NCBI GenBank assembly: GCA_002270565.1
Contig: NQMI01000008.1
Location: 500,807-564,806 of the forward strand
Reading direction: 5' to 3'
Source of the DNA: Stenocarpella maydis
Taxonomy: Eukaryota > Ascomycota > Sordariomycetes > Diaporthales > Diaporthaceae
Length of the DNA stretch: 64,000 bases
Numbering within the stretch: the stretch's first letter is position 1; every line of letters starts with the position of its first letter. The position numbers were made by a program, and so were the translations under genes. The notes under the pieces are model-generated. The model did not search any database and was not told the origin of the DNA. It saw nothing but the letters and a program-made list of their open reading frames with translations. Of the stretch, positions 22,347 through 34,687 are shown in pieces.

Positions 22347-23526
22347 ATGATGAACCTCACGCTCACTTGTCTTTGCGGTGCCAGTCACCACGCAGTCACG
22401 ACCGACCACCCGCATCTGTTGCCCAGCGATGCCGCAAGGGACCGCCACGGCTCGGGGGTACTCTTCGTCTCCCACCTAGCCATAAACCCCCCTGGGTCTC
22501 GAGTCTTGTCCGGGCTGTCATGTTACAAATCTGAAGACGGGACGCGATTCTTCTGTGGGACCTGTGGCTGTCACGTCTTCCAGAAGTTCACGGTCTCGGC
22601 GGCGTTAGCCTCGCTGGCTCATGATCTGGGAGATGCATACCCTCCCGCCGAGTTCTTCGTGGTCGCCACCGGAGTGATAGGGCAGAGCCCGGATGATATG
22701 GGCGGTGTTCGTTTTGGGAGGGCCCCGGCGGACGATACCTGCGATGGTGGGCTGGCGCCGTGGTTGCCGGTGGCCGAGATGAAAGGACGGACGCAAAACC
22801 CGGCAACGAGGACATCCCAAAACCCCAGCGGCAACTCAGTCCCGGCGACCTGTGGGTGTGGCAACGTCAAGCTACTGATCCAGTGCCCTCAGGAATTGCA
22901 TCATCTCCCGTACTCCCCGTATCCTGATCTCATGTTCCCCTACAAGACAACCCCGGGGGACAAGCTCGATAATCCCTCAGACGAGAAATGGTATCTTCGC
23001 GGGACAGGCAAAGACCTCAGATACCTTGCCGGCACATGTGCTTGCAGATCCTGCCGCCTCAGCACAGGCTACGAGATACAGATCTGGGCCTTCATCCCAA
23101 GAGTTGCTATCGGGGATATATGTTCCGCCTGATTCTGCCGCCGCGGGCTCGGCACTGAATGCCATTCCCGGGGAGGCAACGCACCATGCTGGTTCTTGTG
23201 TGCCTCTCAACTTTGAAGCGCTGAGAAATCTACCGGCCGGCCAGAACCCCCTTCGTACCTATGAGTCTTCCCCAGGGGTGTTCCGCGAATTCTGTCACGG
23301 CTGTGGTGCCACCGTCTTCTGGCATTCAGAGAAAAGATCCGACCTGGTCGATGTCAGCGTAGGCCTGCTCCAAGCAAATGAGGGGGCGAGGGCAGAGAGC
23401 CTGCTTGAGTGGTGGCAAGACCGGTGCAGTTTTGCTGAGGACGCGGGACTGGATCGGAAGGGCTGGATCAAGAATTGGGCCGAGGATATGGTTCAAGGCT
23501 TGGAAACGGGGATGAAGATGCCGTAG
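22347..23526 (+). CDS. Tandem CENP-V/GFA-domain protein with a frameshift
   Basis: Two GFA-type (glutathione-dependent formaldehyde-activating/CENP-V, PF04828) units. The first has CLCG near residue 8 and CGTCGCHVF; the second has CGCGN, CACRSC and FCHGCGATVFWH. These cysteines bind zinc in the family; many fungal members have no known substrate. The first frame (from ATG 22347) ends at a TGA at 23130-23132 just after WAFIP. The conserved continuation (YESSPGVFREFC...DVSVGLL...) is in the next frame to 23526. I found no good GT donor between 23095 and 23130, so a one-base indel near 23097-23105 is more likely than an intron. It may be a sequencing error or an early pseudogene. Confidence 0.65.
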
Positions 23527-24364
23527 GTGCTTGTGGTCTAGTACTGGTATTGTTGAATGGATAGGCCGCTTGGCAAAATATTGCTTGTAAAGTAAATATG
23601 GAAATGCGGAGCATTTGAAAGCTTGTAGTATTGAGTATTTTGTCATCAAGCTTATGATACCATCTCATGATGCTTCTGCCATCTAGGGGGAACCTTGACG
23701 TGGTAGAGATGGAGCATTCGCGCCTACGAGAACGGACCCTGACGATGACTGCCCCGTTACGGATGCTAAGCCGGAATCACCTATTATCCGCAATATAATG
23801 CCGATTAGTTCCAAGTGGCTGCAGCATTTGGTGTCTACGCCCTGATGTGAGCAAATGCAAATTCAAAGTGCAGTGGGCCAAGGAAAAGGGAAACAGGGGA
23901 GAGGATATTATCTTGACTGGAGCATCGATACACCATAATGCACTGATAAAAATCATGTCTGGGCCGCACGGGAAGCTGGTAGTTGGCTGGGAAAGGACTT
24001 GTGGCCCAGGAGGACGCAGAGACGTTTTGCGGGGCCTGGGGGAAATGGGAAACCACCGAGGAACAGGGCCTCAGTACCAAAGCAACTGAATATGTTACAA
24101 AGTTCCGACGTGAAGCTTAGGGATATACTACTATGATTCATTTGATTATATCTGTCGGATCAAGTAAATAACAGCCGCCACAGCTAAAGCAGGGATGAAA
24201 GCCACCTTATTTAGAACATAACAAGATGACAGAGAGTGGCCACTAGATATTTGACGCTTGATATCAGGCTCCCGAGATCTCCTCGCTAGAATATTCCGGT
24301 CATTGGTCGAGTATAGTTACTATTTCAGATTTTGTGACGGCCGACATGAGTTGATCACTGACTT

Positions 24365-24394
24365 GAGTGAATCACCGGAGGCAGTGATTCACTC
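24365..24394. promoter_or_regulatory. Perfect 11-bp dyad upstream of a small ORF
   Basis: GAGTGAATCAC at 24365-24375 and its exact inverse GTGATTCACTC at 24384-24394 are separated by 8 bases. The dyad lies about 40 bp upstream of a TATATAG box (24434-24440) and about 130 bp upstream of the ATG at 24523, an arrangement expected for a dimeric regulator site. The function is inferred from position only. Confidence 0.35.
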
Positions 24395-24522
24395 GAGGCA
24401 TAGCTAATCAAAAACTTGAGATGAAAATGGAGTTATATAGAGGCTTCATCCACACTCGGCGAACTCGCTATCTGGACCCTAAAAAATGACAATGCACATT
24501 TTCCACGCCTGAGAAAGCCACA

Positions 24523-24735
24523 ATGTTCTCGAGTAAACAACAACCCAATACTAAGGCCGAGGGCACTCGACTCTTCAACTTCAACCGCAAGAAACACAAA
24601 CAGCAGGGCTCTGTGAAGGACCTAGCCGAGAAGAACCCGGCCGAGAGAGATGCCCAGGACAAGGAGAACTCGGAAACACGAGAATTCGAAGGCGCGCTCT
24701 GGGATTACTTGATAGAAGCGATGAATCCGAACTGA
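24523..24735 (+). CDS. Candidate small protein, 70 aa
   Basis: ATG in good context (CACAATG), 70 residues, highly charged (Lys/Glu/Asn-rich) with a C-terminal aromatic/acidic end (ALWDYLIEAMNPN). No signal peptide or membrane helix. A TATA-like box and a dyad lie upstream at sensible distances. I do not recognise the protein and it could be a chance ORF. Confidence 0.3.
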   Translation: MFSSKQQPNTKAEGTRLFNFNRKKHKQQGSVKDLAEKNPAERDAQDKENSETREFEGALWDYLIEAMNPN

Positions 24736-25364
24736 GGATTTCGCAGCCTTGGTGTGGAAAGACTGGCTGCACCATTGTGCTCACAGCCCATGCACCATTG
24801 TAACACAAACCAGCGCTTGGGTCAGTTGGCGAAAATCGAACACTTCAGCTTAGACTGACTTCTCTTCTGACAATAGTTCTTCTTTAGCTTACTCCCGCCC
24901 AGCCTCGAGGCCGGTGGCGGTAGTACTAAGTATTTAGAAAGACTATGAACTCGACGCCGCGTTGACTTCCTGGGAAAATTGATAGTCTGTACGGTGGGTA
25001 ATGAAATATATGTCAGAGCATGTACTCTGCCTGGTTATTCAAGAACAGATGGATTATTCTTGATACTGAAGGGTAATTCTCAATTCATCTCTCGTCTTAT
25101 TCCACAGGACAACTTTGAGACCACGACTAACTACTGATACGTCAGTCAGCATCAGATAGTAAATCCTACTCGCGGAATGAGGCTGAGGATCCGTAACCGC
25201 CACATATCTGGGTTTGTTCAGTTAAAAAGAGCAGGAAAACTCATGATTCTACTTCTTGTATAGAAGTTGTCTGTTCCTAGACATGAAATAACACGCACAT
25301 CAAGTACACACTCGTGTTGCGGCCTCGGTTGAAGTTCTGGCCTTGGTCATAGACGAGAACATGA

Positions 25365-26698
25365 TCAGCTTCCTTGGGAAATAAACACCAGCTGGACGCT
25401 CATAAACCTAATATGCGTCAGCTTGGCTGGTTCAACAAGGCAATTTGTCTGACAGAGCGGCTGTAGAAGCCGGAAAGACCCTCACTTACGCCACAGTCGC
25501 CGCAAAGACCTCAATCCTTCTCGTCTTGGTCAGCGTACTAAGTGCGAGGCAGAACACCAGGGAGAAGATGCACACGAGGCCCACCCTCATTCCCGTGCTC
25601 TTAACAGCATATAAAGTGACGACCGACTCATTGCGCCATATCGGTCAGTGTATTCTCTCTCATGCCTTGGGATGAGTGCAGTTCCGGAATGCTGAAAACT
25701 TACAGCGACAGGCACGACAGTCGAGAACATGGCTCCTATGACTCTGTTGGCCCTCGAGTACGTCCTCTTGTCCCACTGATATACCTGCCCGCCAAGAATG
25801 GCAAGGCTGCCACCCAGGCCGCTTTCAATGTCTTCTTGCCGGATAAGCCTCTGCGCAAAAATAGTCAGCCAACAAAAACAAGGAAGGGAATTCCGTCTGG
25901 AGCTGGGGTCTTCTAAAAGTCATCGAGAAAAGCCGTCCCTTACCATCTTACAGCCCCGGAACGCCCTCAGCAGTCTGAGCACGGCGTTCACGACAAACCT
26001 CTCCAGCGGGTCATTATCCTCGTCCGCAGCCTCTAGCAGCACGAGGTCGTCCAGGAATACATCCCTGTACGCCTCGGGCTCGAGGCCCCTCAGATCGCGA
26101 GACAGGAATTGCATGCTGTTGTCGCTGAGCGAGTCCCGCCCAACGATATTGGCCAGTATGCTCCGCTGGTCGCCCGTGGGGCCAGCCATCGAGGCGACCT
26201 TGGAATGTCTCTGAATGGCGTCCTCTTGATGACGCAAGATCTCTTTAGTATCCCAACCATGAGGGGCTTGCGGATATCAGGCTGCGTGCGTTGTGGCTAC
26301 TCACGGTATTCATACAGCCTCTCGCGCAATTTCAACCATGTCTTCCACCTCCTGTCATCGACCCCATGCCTCTGTCCGCTCGTGGCTAAAAGCCACCAGT
26401 GGTAGTCCCAGTTCCTCCTCTCGTCGGTACGCGGGTACTGTGCGTTCGCCGCCGTCTCCTGGTCCAGCTCGTGGCGGAGCTGGTACAGCTCGGCTTGTAG
26501 GTAAAGGAGGTTCTGGGTTGACAGGTCTTTGAAGCGGCGCATCATTCCGTGATGGGTCTTGGTCATGAACTCGGCCAGTTGGGCATAGCCGCGGCTCGCT
26601 CGTGGTATCTCCCGGCCCGGCGAGGCGGGGAAAGACGGTCCGGTCGTCTGTACGCTGCCTGTGTCAGGCCGCTTCTCGGGATCGTCTTGTTCTGCCAT
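25365..26698 (-). CDS. DUF6594-family membrane protein, 5 exons
   Basis: Exons on the minus strand: 26698-26305, 26242-25944, 25850-25704, 25626-25490 and 25398-25365, all in phase, giving 336 residues. The first exon has a family-like start (YAQLAEFM...MMRRFKDLSTQNLLYLQAEL) and ends in LRERLYEY; the second continues as LRHQED. These resemble the fungal DUF6594 family: a soluble helical N-terminal part followed by C-terminal membrane helices. Here helices are seen around VIGAMFSTVVPVAV, GLVCIFSLVFCLAL and the last segment ATVAVQLVFIS. The function of the family is unknown. The tiny last exon (34 bases) is supported mainly by its fit to the hydrophobic end, so the 3' end is less certain than the rest. 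Confidence 0.75.
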
Positions 26699-29587
26699 AT
26701 TGGGACCGGTTTGAGATGGAAAATGCTTTGAGGAGCACTAGTACATCCCCAGCCAAGGCGGAAGTACGGATGATAATGTACGATGAATACACGTGAGATC
26801 AAGACACATAAGTAGCCATGTATGCATTTTTCTACTTGTTCGGAAAGTTTCTCTCGTCATTCCCTTGCAAATGTCACACGCGGGCCGCACAACAGAAGGC
26901 GCTGAATCAATGGCTGCTTCCTGCAGCGCGTACAACCTTCCCCGCCACTCGGTACAAGGCACACAGCCGCTGGCCACGCGAGGTACGCCCAGAGCCATTT
27001 GGCGCCTGGTTGCAGCATTTCTGCGGAACTCAGACCGCGTCATGAGGTTGATTTTCGTTGAACAGAGTATTGGCATAGTACTGGGCAGGCTGGAGGTCTT
27101 TTCCGGGTCTAGAATAGGCGAGATTCGTTGAGGATTCAGCACAGAGAAGCATGGATATGCAAATGGCGTTGGACCTTCGCTGGCTGTCTCGGCATAGCTC
27201 CATACATATGTCGTGTATGGCGGCTGAGGTAGCCCCGAACCTCTTGAGAGAGCCTTGCGCTTCACAAATTGTCGCCCCGCCGTAGAAAAGACAACCTGAC
27301 ACCCTGATAGGTAGATATCAATACGAAATGTGATTCAGTTCAGCAATTGACTTCACCGTGACTGTAGCCAAACAGAGATTAATGCCTGCATACAAGGTCA
27401 AGAGAGTATCATGTAGTATTCAGGCAAAAACTCTACACCCGGCACCCGGACTCCGTGATTTCTTCATAACTAAAGGTGCAGGTGATGCTGATTTCGGCCG
27501 GATCACACTCACACATCAGAAAAGAAAATAGAGGACGGCATGGAAGGACCGACTACATTTTATCAACTGGAGGAACTTCGAAACAGTCAAAAAAGAGTCT
27601 GGTAAGGGGGAAAATAAAGCATAATCCTGAACCCTCTACCCAAGAGAGGCTTATTATCCAACGCCGTGTCGTTGAGCGTTTACCATGGACTATATGAAGG
27701 GATCTGCAGCTCTCAGAAATATTTGAAGGGTATTGTGGTCGGATTAAGACCGTAACCAGCAGTTCTTACACAATCAAAACGACTGAGCGAAGACTCAGGC
27801 CATGGTGGCTCTAGTGCAGTCCGTGGTACGGCAGCTGGTTGAACTGCTCCTCCCTGAATTTTGGGCGTCCTTGGACCTTTTTGAAGCGCGATTCTCCTTC
27901 AGGGAACTTTCGGTCATATGATAAGGCTGGAACATTTTCAAGGACTTGCTTGATGTTGTACCTGGCGCGAATGTTTACTGTATCATTGGTAGGCTCCATC
28001 TGATTGGATGATACGCGTGTCGAGCATTCTCGGAGGGCTTTCTCGCGTGATTTGCTGGTGATGATGCAAAAATGAGGGTCCTTTTTTACCACAGCTGGGA
28101 GGTCAGCATGTCTGGCCGGAGAGCTGGAGAATGAGGCGACTTTGACGATTGGTACGCTTCACAGAGGTATTGCCTCGCCTGGCTTAGGTATTTAGCAGTT
28201 ATTCATTCTCCAATATTTCCCTCCTTATCTGGAACAGTATTTGAGACTTTTATCTGGTCCATCTGGTGATGACATAACCCCGTAAGTATTGAAATAGTCC
28301 ATCATTGTTTACGTGTAAGTCGCAGGATTCCTCCAGGCCCCTGCCAGTCACTTATAGAGCACCTCAATGAATCATTACTTTCGGTAACTCATTGTCTGTA
28401 GTATACTCAGTGCAGGGGATGACTTTGAAACTTCACCCGGTTCACATTTGAGCCAAAAGTCAATCGCAAGGCAACGATGTTCAGTCCGATTTTGGCATGG
28501 AGACCCAAGACATTGATCCATGCCAATAGCAGGTACGATAGCGTGTGAAGACCCCCTTACAAGACTATTACACTCAAACATTATCTCCCAATAGTATTTA
28601 TGTGATCATACTGTTCATCCAGCCCGCTAATGACCTATTCGTCCCCGTCAGTCTTCAGGAACCGGCGGGCAGAGGAACTTTCGGACATCCCATGATGGAT
28701 TTGATGAGGGCAGAGATTCGTACCGGGGACGTACGTATACAGGAAAGCGCACAACAGAGTATCATCCATGCTAATTCACCTACCCATTCACCAACACATC
28801 TCAGGCTCCTCTCATTAGGAGTAGGTGCTGGTTCTAGAGAACTTTAATGTTTAAATTATGAATTGGGTGCTGTAGGAGTCGGTGTTGGTGTTGGGTGATA
28901 CTATACCGGCGTACCCACAGTTTCTCCGGATTGAAGGTATCAACCTACCTAGGTAGACATCTGTAGACATATCAGATGATGAATGGATTCTATAGTTTCA
29001 ATTTCTTATAAACACAACCTTCCTCAGACCCTCATTCATGACTCTCAACGCTTCACTGCGCCCACCACTTGCCATCTGGCTCATCACGTTTCATACACGT
29101 GTACATGCATCCCTGTCACAGCTACTCTCTCTGCTGAATATCTCACTCGCAGGGGTTGTCACTAGCCGCACCGTGGCCTTTCATCTCTTCATGACGCTTT
29201 CGAAGGCCCCCTCCGTCTCCTCGCGCACTCCTTCGTCTTTGCCTTTGGGGCCATGTGCCTGCCGTCGCCCCTGCCCCGTATATTTCCAGAGACGCTTCGT
29301 CTGACTGACTCCAAGTAGTTTTAAGCATCGCTGACATCTTGCTATCTGAGCTCCTCCTGTAGTCTGGTCCAAAAAAAGAAAACATCCCAATATGTGCATT
29401 CCGTGCGGCAGCGATGATATGGTGATGCGAATTTCCAACAAGTTGGCTATTTGCCAAACCTATATCCGTTGTCCCATATCCCACACAGCCTGGCATGTCA
29501 TCATCAGACTGTTCAGATTTACACCGAGCCGAGGTGCGTCCCTCCTCCGCTGTCCAACGCAGGTCCACGCGGCGCGTCATGCCTCGC
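26699..29587. other. Lower-GC intergenic region, possible decayed sequence
   Basis: About 2.9 kb. There is no recognisable domain. One minus-strand open segment (27811-28092) with balanced amino-acid composition is listed separately. A perfect 12-base palindrome centred on CCTAGG lies at about 28943-28954. Confidence 0.4.
27811..28092 (-). other. Open segment resembling an orphan terminal exon
   Basis: The minus-strand frame is open from about 28170 to the stop at 27811 without a good ATG start, and ends ...GRPKFREEQFNQLPYHGLH. Its composition is protein-like rather than low-complexity. It could be the last exon of a small gene with undetected upstream exons, or a remnant. I recognise no family. 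Confidence 0.2.
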
Positions 29588-31649
29588 CTAAGCCCGCCTG
29601 TTATGCTTCATCAGGTCGGCAAATGCGCTGTTGAGCTGCTTCTTGAGCTCGGCATAGGTGATGATAAAGTCGGTCTCGCCACTCCTGCTCGTGAGGCGCA
29701 CGCGCTCAGCGGAGCCGGCGTCGAGCTTGTTCAGGCATGAAACCATGTGGCCCATGTCAAATACGGGCCGACCTGCCTCGTCAACGCGGTGAAAGACATA
29801 GTCGCGAAACAGTTTGAGCGTGTAGCGCTCGCCGTTCTCGCTCCACCCGGGGTCGTTGTCATACTCCTGCCGCTCGTTGACCATGCCCATCTTCATGAGC
29901 AGCCGCACCAGCCGCCCGTTCTCGAGTTCCCGCTGAAGTTCCGAATTCAGAGCGTCGGTGTGCTGCAGGTTCTTGTCCAGGTTCTCGATGACGTGGTGCG
30001 GCATGCCCGTGATGAGCTGATCGGCGAGCTTCTCACCCGGCGTCAGAAGCCAGCCGACCAGGTCCCTAAGTGCCGACTCGCCCTTGAGGCCGGATGGGTA
30101 TTTCCTTGCTATCGTGGCCATCTCGGCGTTGAGGTCAACAAGCTGGCTGGGGAGCTTGCCAACCCCGAGGCAGATGATCAGTTTTCCCAGCTGGACAAAG
30201 TCGTCTTGCTGATGCTCCTTGGTAGAGCGGTGGCCCTGATATTGGACCACGTCGAGAATCGCGCATGCCGTGAGCCGTATCCTATTCTTTTCGGTGAGTA
30301 TGATCTTGCTGGGGTCAAGACATCTGGCGGATAAATCCCTCGCATGAATGGCACGAAGCGCGTTCGCTATCTGGACGACATATGACCATATAACAGACTC
30401 TGGTATCTTGGGCAGAGCAGCTGGGCCGCGGAAGCGATGGTCCTTGTGCGGCTGTGCGGTGAGGTGCACCTCTGCAAGCGTCTGTGCCAGTGGGAAGTAG
30501 TCCTGAGCAAAAACGAGCGACCTGTCGCCGAATGCGGACGTGGTGAAAGCGTCATGGACGAAGACAACATTTGCGTTGTTGATTTGTTTCCACTTCTTGA
30601 TGGTCTCGATGGCCTGGGTCGCCTCTCGGTCGCCGAGACGGTAGTCCTGGATCCTTCTGAGGCAATAGATGTGCCCTGTCTTTGCAGAGAAGGCCTTGAA
30701 CAGCCAGCTCGTCCAACCAAAAATGCTTGTATTCTTCCTGTGGGGCGTGTCGAGTTTGTCCAGAGGCACGAGGGAGTGAAAGTTTTCCAGCTGAATTGTA
30801 CTAGGTATCACCTGTAGGGCGGCGTGCGACTTCCTCTGCAGATCCTCCCTAAGATCATCCGGCATGAAGAAGTCGCGCGTCTGGCGCTGGTACGGCAGCA
30901 GGTCTTCTCGATAAGGACCAATATTGGCATATAGATGGTAGGGGGGCGGCTGCAGCGGTGTGGCATATCCGGCCTGCCCCTGATAATAGGCGCTCGCCGA
31001 GGACCCAGCCAGCGCCGTGTGGTCGTTAGCATAGGGGTTGTACTGGGCGGGGGCGATGGGGGTCGAGAAGGGTTCGAAGGACGCAATGGCAGCCTCCGGG
31101 GTGGCGGCGGCAGCGCCTGCGCTCGCAAGGTCGTAGTTGTTCTGAGGAGTGAACTCCTTGATGGCGGCGGGGTTGAAGAGACGTTCGGGTTCGGGGTTGT
31201 TGGAGGGAGTGGCCGCCCCGACACCCCGGGGGGTGAAGACGGCGGCGCTGGCGGCCTGAGAGGGCAAGGAGGACTTCTTTGCTGGCTGCGATGTCAGGCT
31301 CGAGGGGGTAAAGGAGGGCGAGTCCCCATTGAGGGCCTTCTTGGCGCTCTCGGAACTACCGCTGCCTGCGTGGCTGGTCCTTGGGTCGTCGTGGTTGAAG
31401 CTGCAGCCTGCGTTCTCATAGCGGCATTTGCCGTATATCAGGATATTCTTGCACGGGGTGTCTCTGTCTGCTGGAGAAGAGATGTATCAGCGCACTGCCA
31501 TGCGACGCGCGGGAGAAAGCTGGAGGGAGTTGACATGGCGACCCGCGGAGAGTCGTGTCCAAGGCGGCAGGGGCGCGAGACAGAGACTCACCACGTCCCT
31601 TGGGTCTCGGCGACCCAACCTGCCGGCGCAAATCCGGGGCGCCGGCCAT
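29588..31649 (-). CDS. PAN3: PAN2-PAN3 deadenylation complex subunit PAN3
   Basis: Exon 1 is 31649-31592 and exon 2 is 31470-29588, in phase, for 646 residues. Order of parts: a CCCH zinc finger starting at C26 (C-x8-C-x6-C-x3-H), a Ser/Ala/Pro-rich linker that includes the PAM2-like EFTPQ region and should contact poly(A)-binding protein, a pseudokinase domain (FGWTSWLFKAFSAKTG...CLRRI, IHARDLSARCLDPSKI), and a C-terminal coiled-coil/knob domain ending LKKQLNSAFADLMKHNRRA. PAN3 dimerises and recruits the PAN2 nuclease to poly(A) mRNA in the cytoplasm. Length and exon layout fit Sordariomycete homologues as I know them. The acceptor could lie three bases further on (one fewer residue). Confidence 0.95.
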
Positions 31650-33083
31650 GTTGGCGGTTGGGACGTGGAGAGGGCTCCCCGTCAGTATTTTGAGGGGGCG
31701 GCGGCGGCGGCGACAGCGGCAGCAACGGCAGCACAGCCACCACCTGGACCAAATCTACGACGCCTGTTTACATAGCGCGGATCAGCAAGGAGAGAGCCCC
31801 GGGACTCGGCCAAGTGTGGTGTGATTGGGGACACAAAGGTGGGCGGGCTGTGGGTGGACGTGGCGGCGAGACGAGGCCTGGTTGAACAGGAAGAGAGTGC
31901 GTCTGGATGGTGGGGGTTTCGGTCCAGTACAAGGAAGAGAGGGAGTCGGGCGTCAGCATTGCTTACTTTGCTCTGAGGATTGTTTCCCATGGCCTTGTCC
32001 TGTGCGCTGTTACCCTGCCCATCGACCCGGATTGGGGGATGCCGCAAAGCAAGAGGGTGTTGGGGCGAGGCTAACCAACGTTGTCACACGAGGGAAGGCA
32101 ACGGCGCGGGCACGGGCGCGGGTGCGGGTGAGGGCGAGGACTCGTCCCGATATCGTCGGTGTGTGTGTCGAGGCTGTGTGTCGAGGCAAGGCGAGGCCTG
32201 AAGGGGACCTGGCGGCTCAGGTGAAAGGGGCAATGCGCCTGTTTCGCTGTGGACAGGCACACCAACTGTGCAGCAGGTGGCCAGGTAGGTACCCGAGTAC
32301 CTCGATACCCTTGGGAGGCACATGCTGTGGATGCGCAGGGGTGCTCGTGCACACAAGTACTTGTACTCTGCAGCCAACTTAGTTCAACGGGGGGTTCGGG
32401 TCCGTTGCACTGCACTGCTGACTACTCTGAGCCTGTCCCAGCAAGCCCGCGCCAGTCAACACCTCCCAGTTGATTAATTCCTTTTGCAATTCTGTCGGCG
32501 TCTTCCTGTGAACCAGACCACACCGTCTCGCTACTACGGCCAGCCGGGTCGCTACGGTGCGGCAGCTAGCACACCAGCTAGGGTGGGGTTTACTGCAAGC
32601 GGCCAGTCAGGGAGAGAGGTACATGCGTACTTGGCCATCCCTGCATTTATTTAAGATGCAGTGCTGCGGCTGGCTGTTTGCTGGCTGACTGCTGACGTCG
32701 CCCTCCAGTGTCAACTCGAGCTCAGGCATAGCCAGCCAGCTCCACCTGCTTGATCAACTTTCCCAACACCTTTTGTTCTTTTATTTTCTTTTGTTTTCTC
32801 TCTTTTCCCAGTCACCACAGCCGCCGCAGCAGCCAGAACTGGCCTCGTCCTTAGCTGACCTGCTGACCACCTGCTCGGCCTTCTCGCGAACCAACAACAC
32901 AACAACCTCGGCAGTCATCTGGCTGCGCAGGCCACGCTTGTCATCCTCCCAAGTCCCCGTCTACCGAGCGCCAGCTATCCTGGACCTTGGATGGGTTGGT
33001 AGGGTTGGAACATCTCTGAAGAGGAGCGCCCTGGAGACAGGGGAGGCACAGCACAACTCATATCAACAACATCCACACCCGAC
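31650..33083. other. Divergent promoter region PAN3 / UBX gene
   Basis: About 1.4 kb between divergent housekeeping genes. It contains a GGCGGC-type repeat near 31698-31730, a (GCGGGT/GCACGGGC)-like repeat near 32101-32135 and a long pyrimidine tract ending in CAG at 32770-32820. The last could be the 3' end of a 5' UTR intron of the UBX gene. No gene is supported. Confidence 0.5.
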
Positions 33084-34687
33084 ATGGCCGATTTCGACCT
33101 GGCCAGCCTCTCGGCCGGCCAGCAGGAGGCTCTCCAGCAGTACACTGCCCTCACCAACCAGGAACCCAAGGACGCAGTTCCGCTTCTGGAACGGTCGCAG
33201 TGGAATGTACAGATCGCAATCACAAAGTTCTTTGATGGCGAAGGCCCCGACCCCGTAGCCGAGGCACAGGCACAACAACAAGCACAGGCCGACGCGCCCC
33301 GGCCCGCCCGAAGGCACGAGAACCTCCAAGAGAGCTTCTACGCCCAGATGGGCAGGCCGCCCCGCCGCGACCGCACCGAGCCAGCACCCCGCATCGTCCC
33401 GCAGCCGCCAACGACATACTCGGTCCCTTGGCTGTTCTCCCTCATCCTCGCCCCCTTCCAGCTCGGCTGGAAGCTGTTCGCCAGCCTCCTCCGCCCCATC
33501 TACTACATCCTGTCCTTCCTGCCGCAGTCGTTGCGCCCCCGCGCCGTGTCAAACTCCATCACCCGCGGCCTGCGCAACACGAATGGGCGAAAGATGCTCC
33601 TGCCGCGGGACTCGGCCGCGCGGTTCCGGCGCGAGTTCGAGGAGGAGTACGGGCCCCCCGCCGGCGGCGGCCCCGCGCTGCCGTGGTTCGAGGGCGGGTT
33701 CGCGCAGGCCCAGGACCTGGCCAAGAAGGAGCTCAAGTTCCTGCTGGTGGTGCTGATGTCCCCCGAGCACGACGACACGGCGCCGTTCGCGCGCGACGTC
33801 CTCCTCAGCCCCGACGTGGCCGCCTTCCTGTGCGACCCGGCCGCCAATATCGTGCTGTGGGGCGGCAACGTGCTCGACAGCGAGGCCTACATCGTCTCGC
33901 AGGAGTACAACTGCACCAAGTTCCCCTTCTCCGTCCTCATCAGCCTGACCCCCAAGGAGGGCAGCACCCGCATGGGCATCATCAAGCGGCTGTCTGGCGC
34001 CACCACGCCAGCCGCCTACCTGTCGGGCCTGCGCTCCGCCATGGACAAGTACACACCGGAGCTCGAGGGCCTGCGCGCCGAGCGTGTCGCCCAGGAGACA
34101 TCGCGCAGCCTGCGGACGGAGCAGGACTCGGCGTATGAGCGCTCGCTGGCCCGAGACCGCGAGCGCGCCCGGCAGAAGCGTGAGGCCGCCGCCGCCGCCG
34201 CCGAAGCAGAGCAGCGCGAGAGGGAGCGCGCCGGCGCGCCGCCGAGCTGGACCGCAAGCGTCAGCTGTGGCGTAGGTGGCGTGCGACAACCATCGCGCCC
34301 GAGCCGCCAGCCAGCGAGGCGGACGTGGTGCGGCTCGCGCTCAAGATGCCCGAGGAGACGGCCGCGGGCCGCGTGATCCGGCGGTTCGCGGGCAAGACGA
34401 CGGTCGAGGAGCTGTACGCCTTTGTCGAGTGCTACGGCGTGCTGCAGGCGCGGGCCGGCGGCGGGGAGGACGAGTCGGAGCTGGACGACAAGGGCGCGCC
34501 GGAGGGGTACGAGCACACATACGGCTTCCGTCTCGCGAGCGTGTTGCCCAGGGAGGTGTTTGAGCCGACGCGGGATAAGACGCTGCGGGAGACCATCGGC
34601 AAGTCTGGGAACCTGATCGTCGAGGATGTCTTTGAGGCCGAGGAGGACGGCGGGGGCGTAGCTGAGGGCGAGCAGCAGACCTCATGA
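33084..34687 (+). CDS. UBX-domain ER protein (Ubx2/FAF2-like), apparent 1-base frameshift
   Basis: The N-terminal UBA-like domain (residues 1-54, NVQIAITKFFDG) is followed by a hydrophobic hairpin (about 113-149, bordered by Pro and Arg). Then come a thioredoxin-like UAS domain (LLVVLMSPEHDD...) and a charged coiled coil, and a C-terminal UBX domain ending ...SGNLIVEDVF. This is the architecture of Ubx2/UBXD8-FAF2 proteins, which sit in the ER membrane and recruit Cdc48/p97 for ERAD. The frame from 33084 loses homology in the GC-rich stretch around 34225-34250. The expected coiled-coil continuation (AELDRKRQLWRRWRA) is in the -1 frame and stays open to the TGA at 34687. As the rest is intact, an assembly deletion of one base is the simplest explanation. 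UBX 'FPR'-type loop residues are not obvious. Confidence 0.85.

Larger units (their letters stand above)
23527..25364. other. Lower-GC intergenic region with one small ORF candidate
   Basis: Visibly more AT-rich than the first 20 kb. It contains a perfect 11-bp inverted repeat at 24365-24394, a TATATAG box at 24434-24440 and a small ORF at 24523-24735. Nothing else recognisable. Confidence 0.5.
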
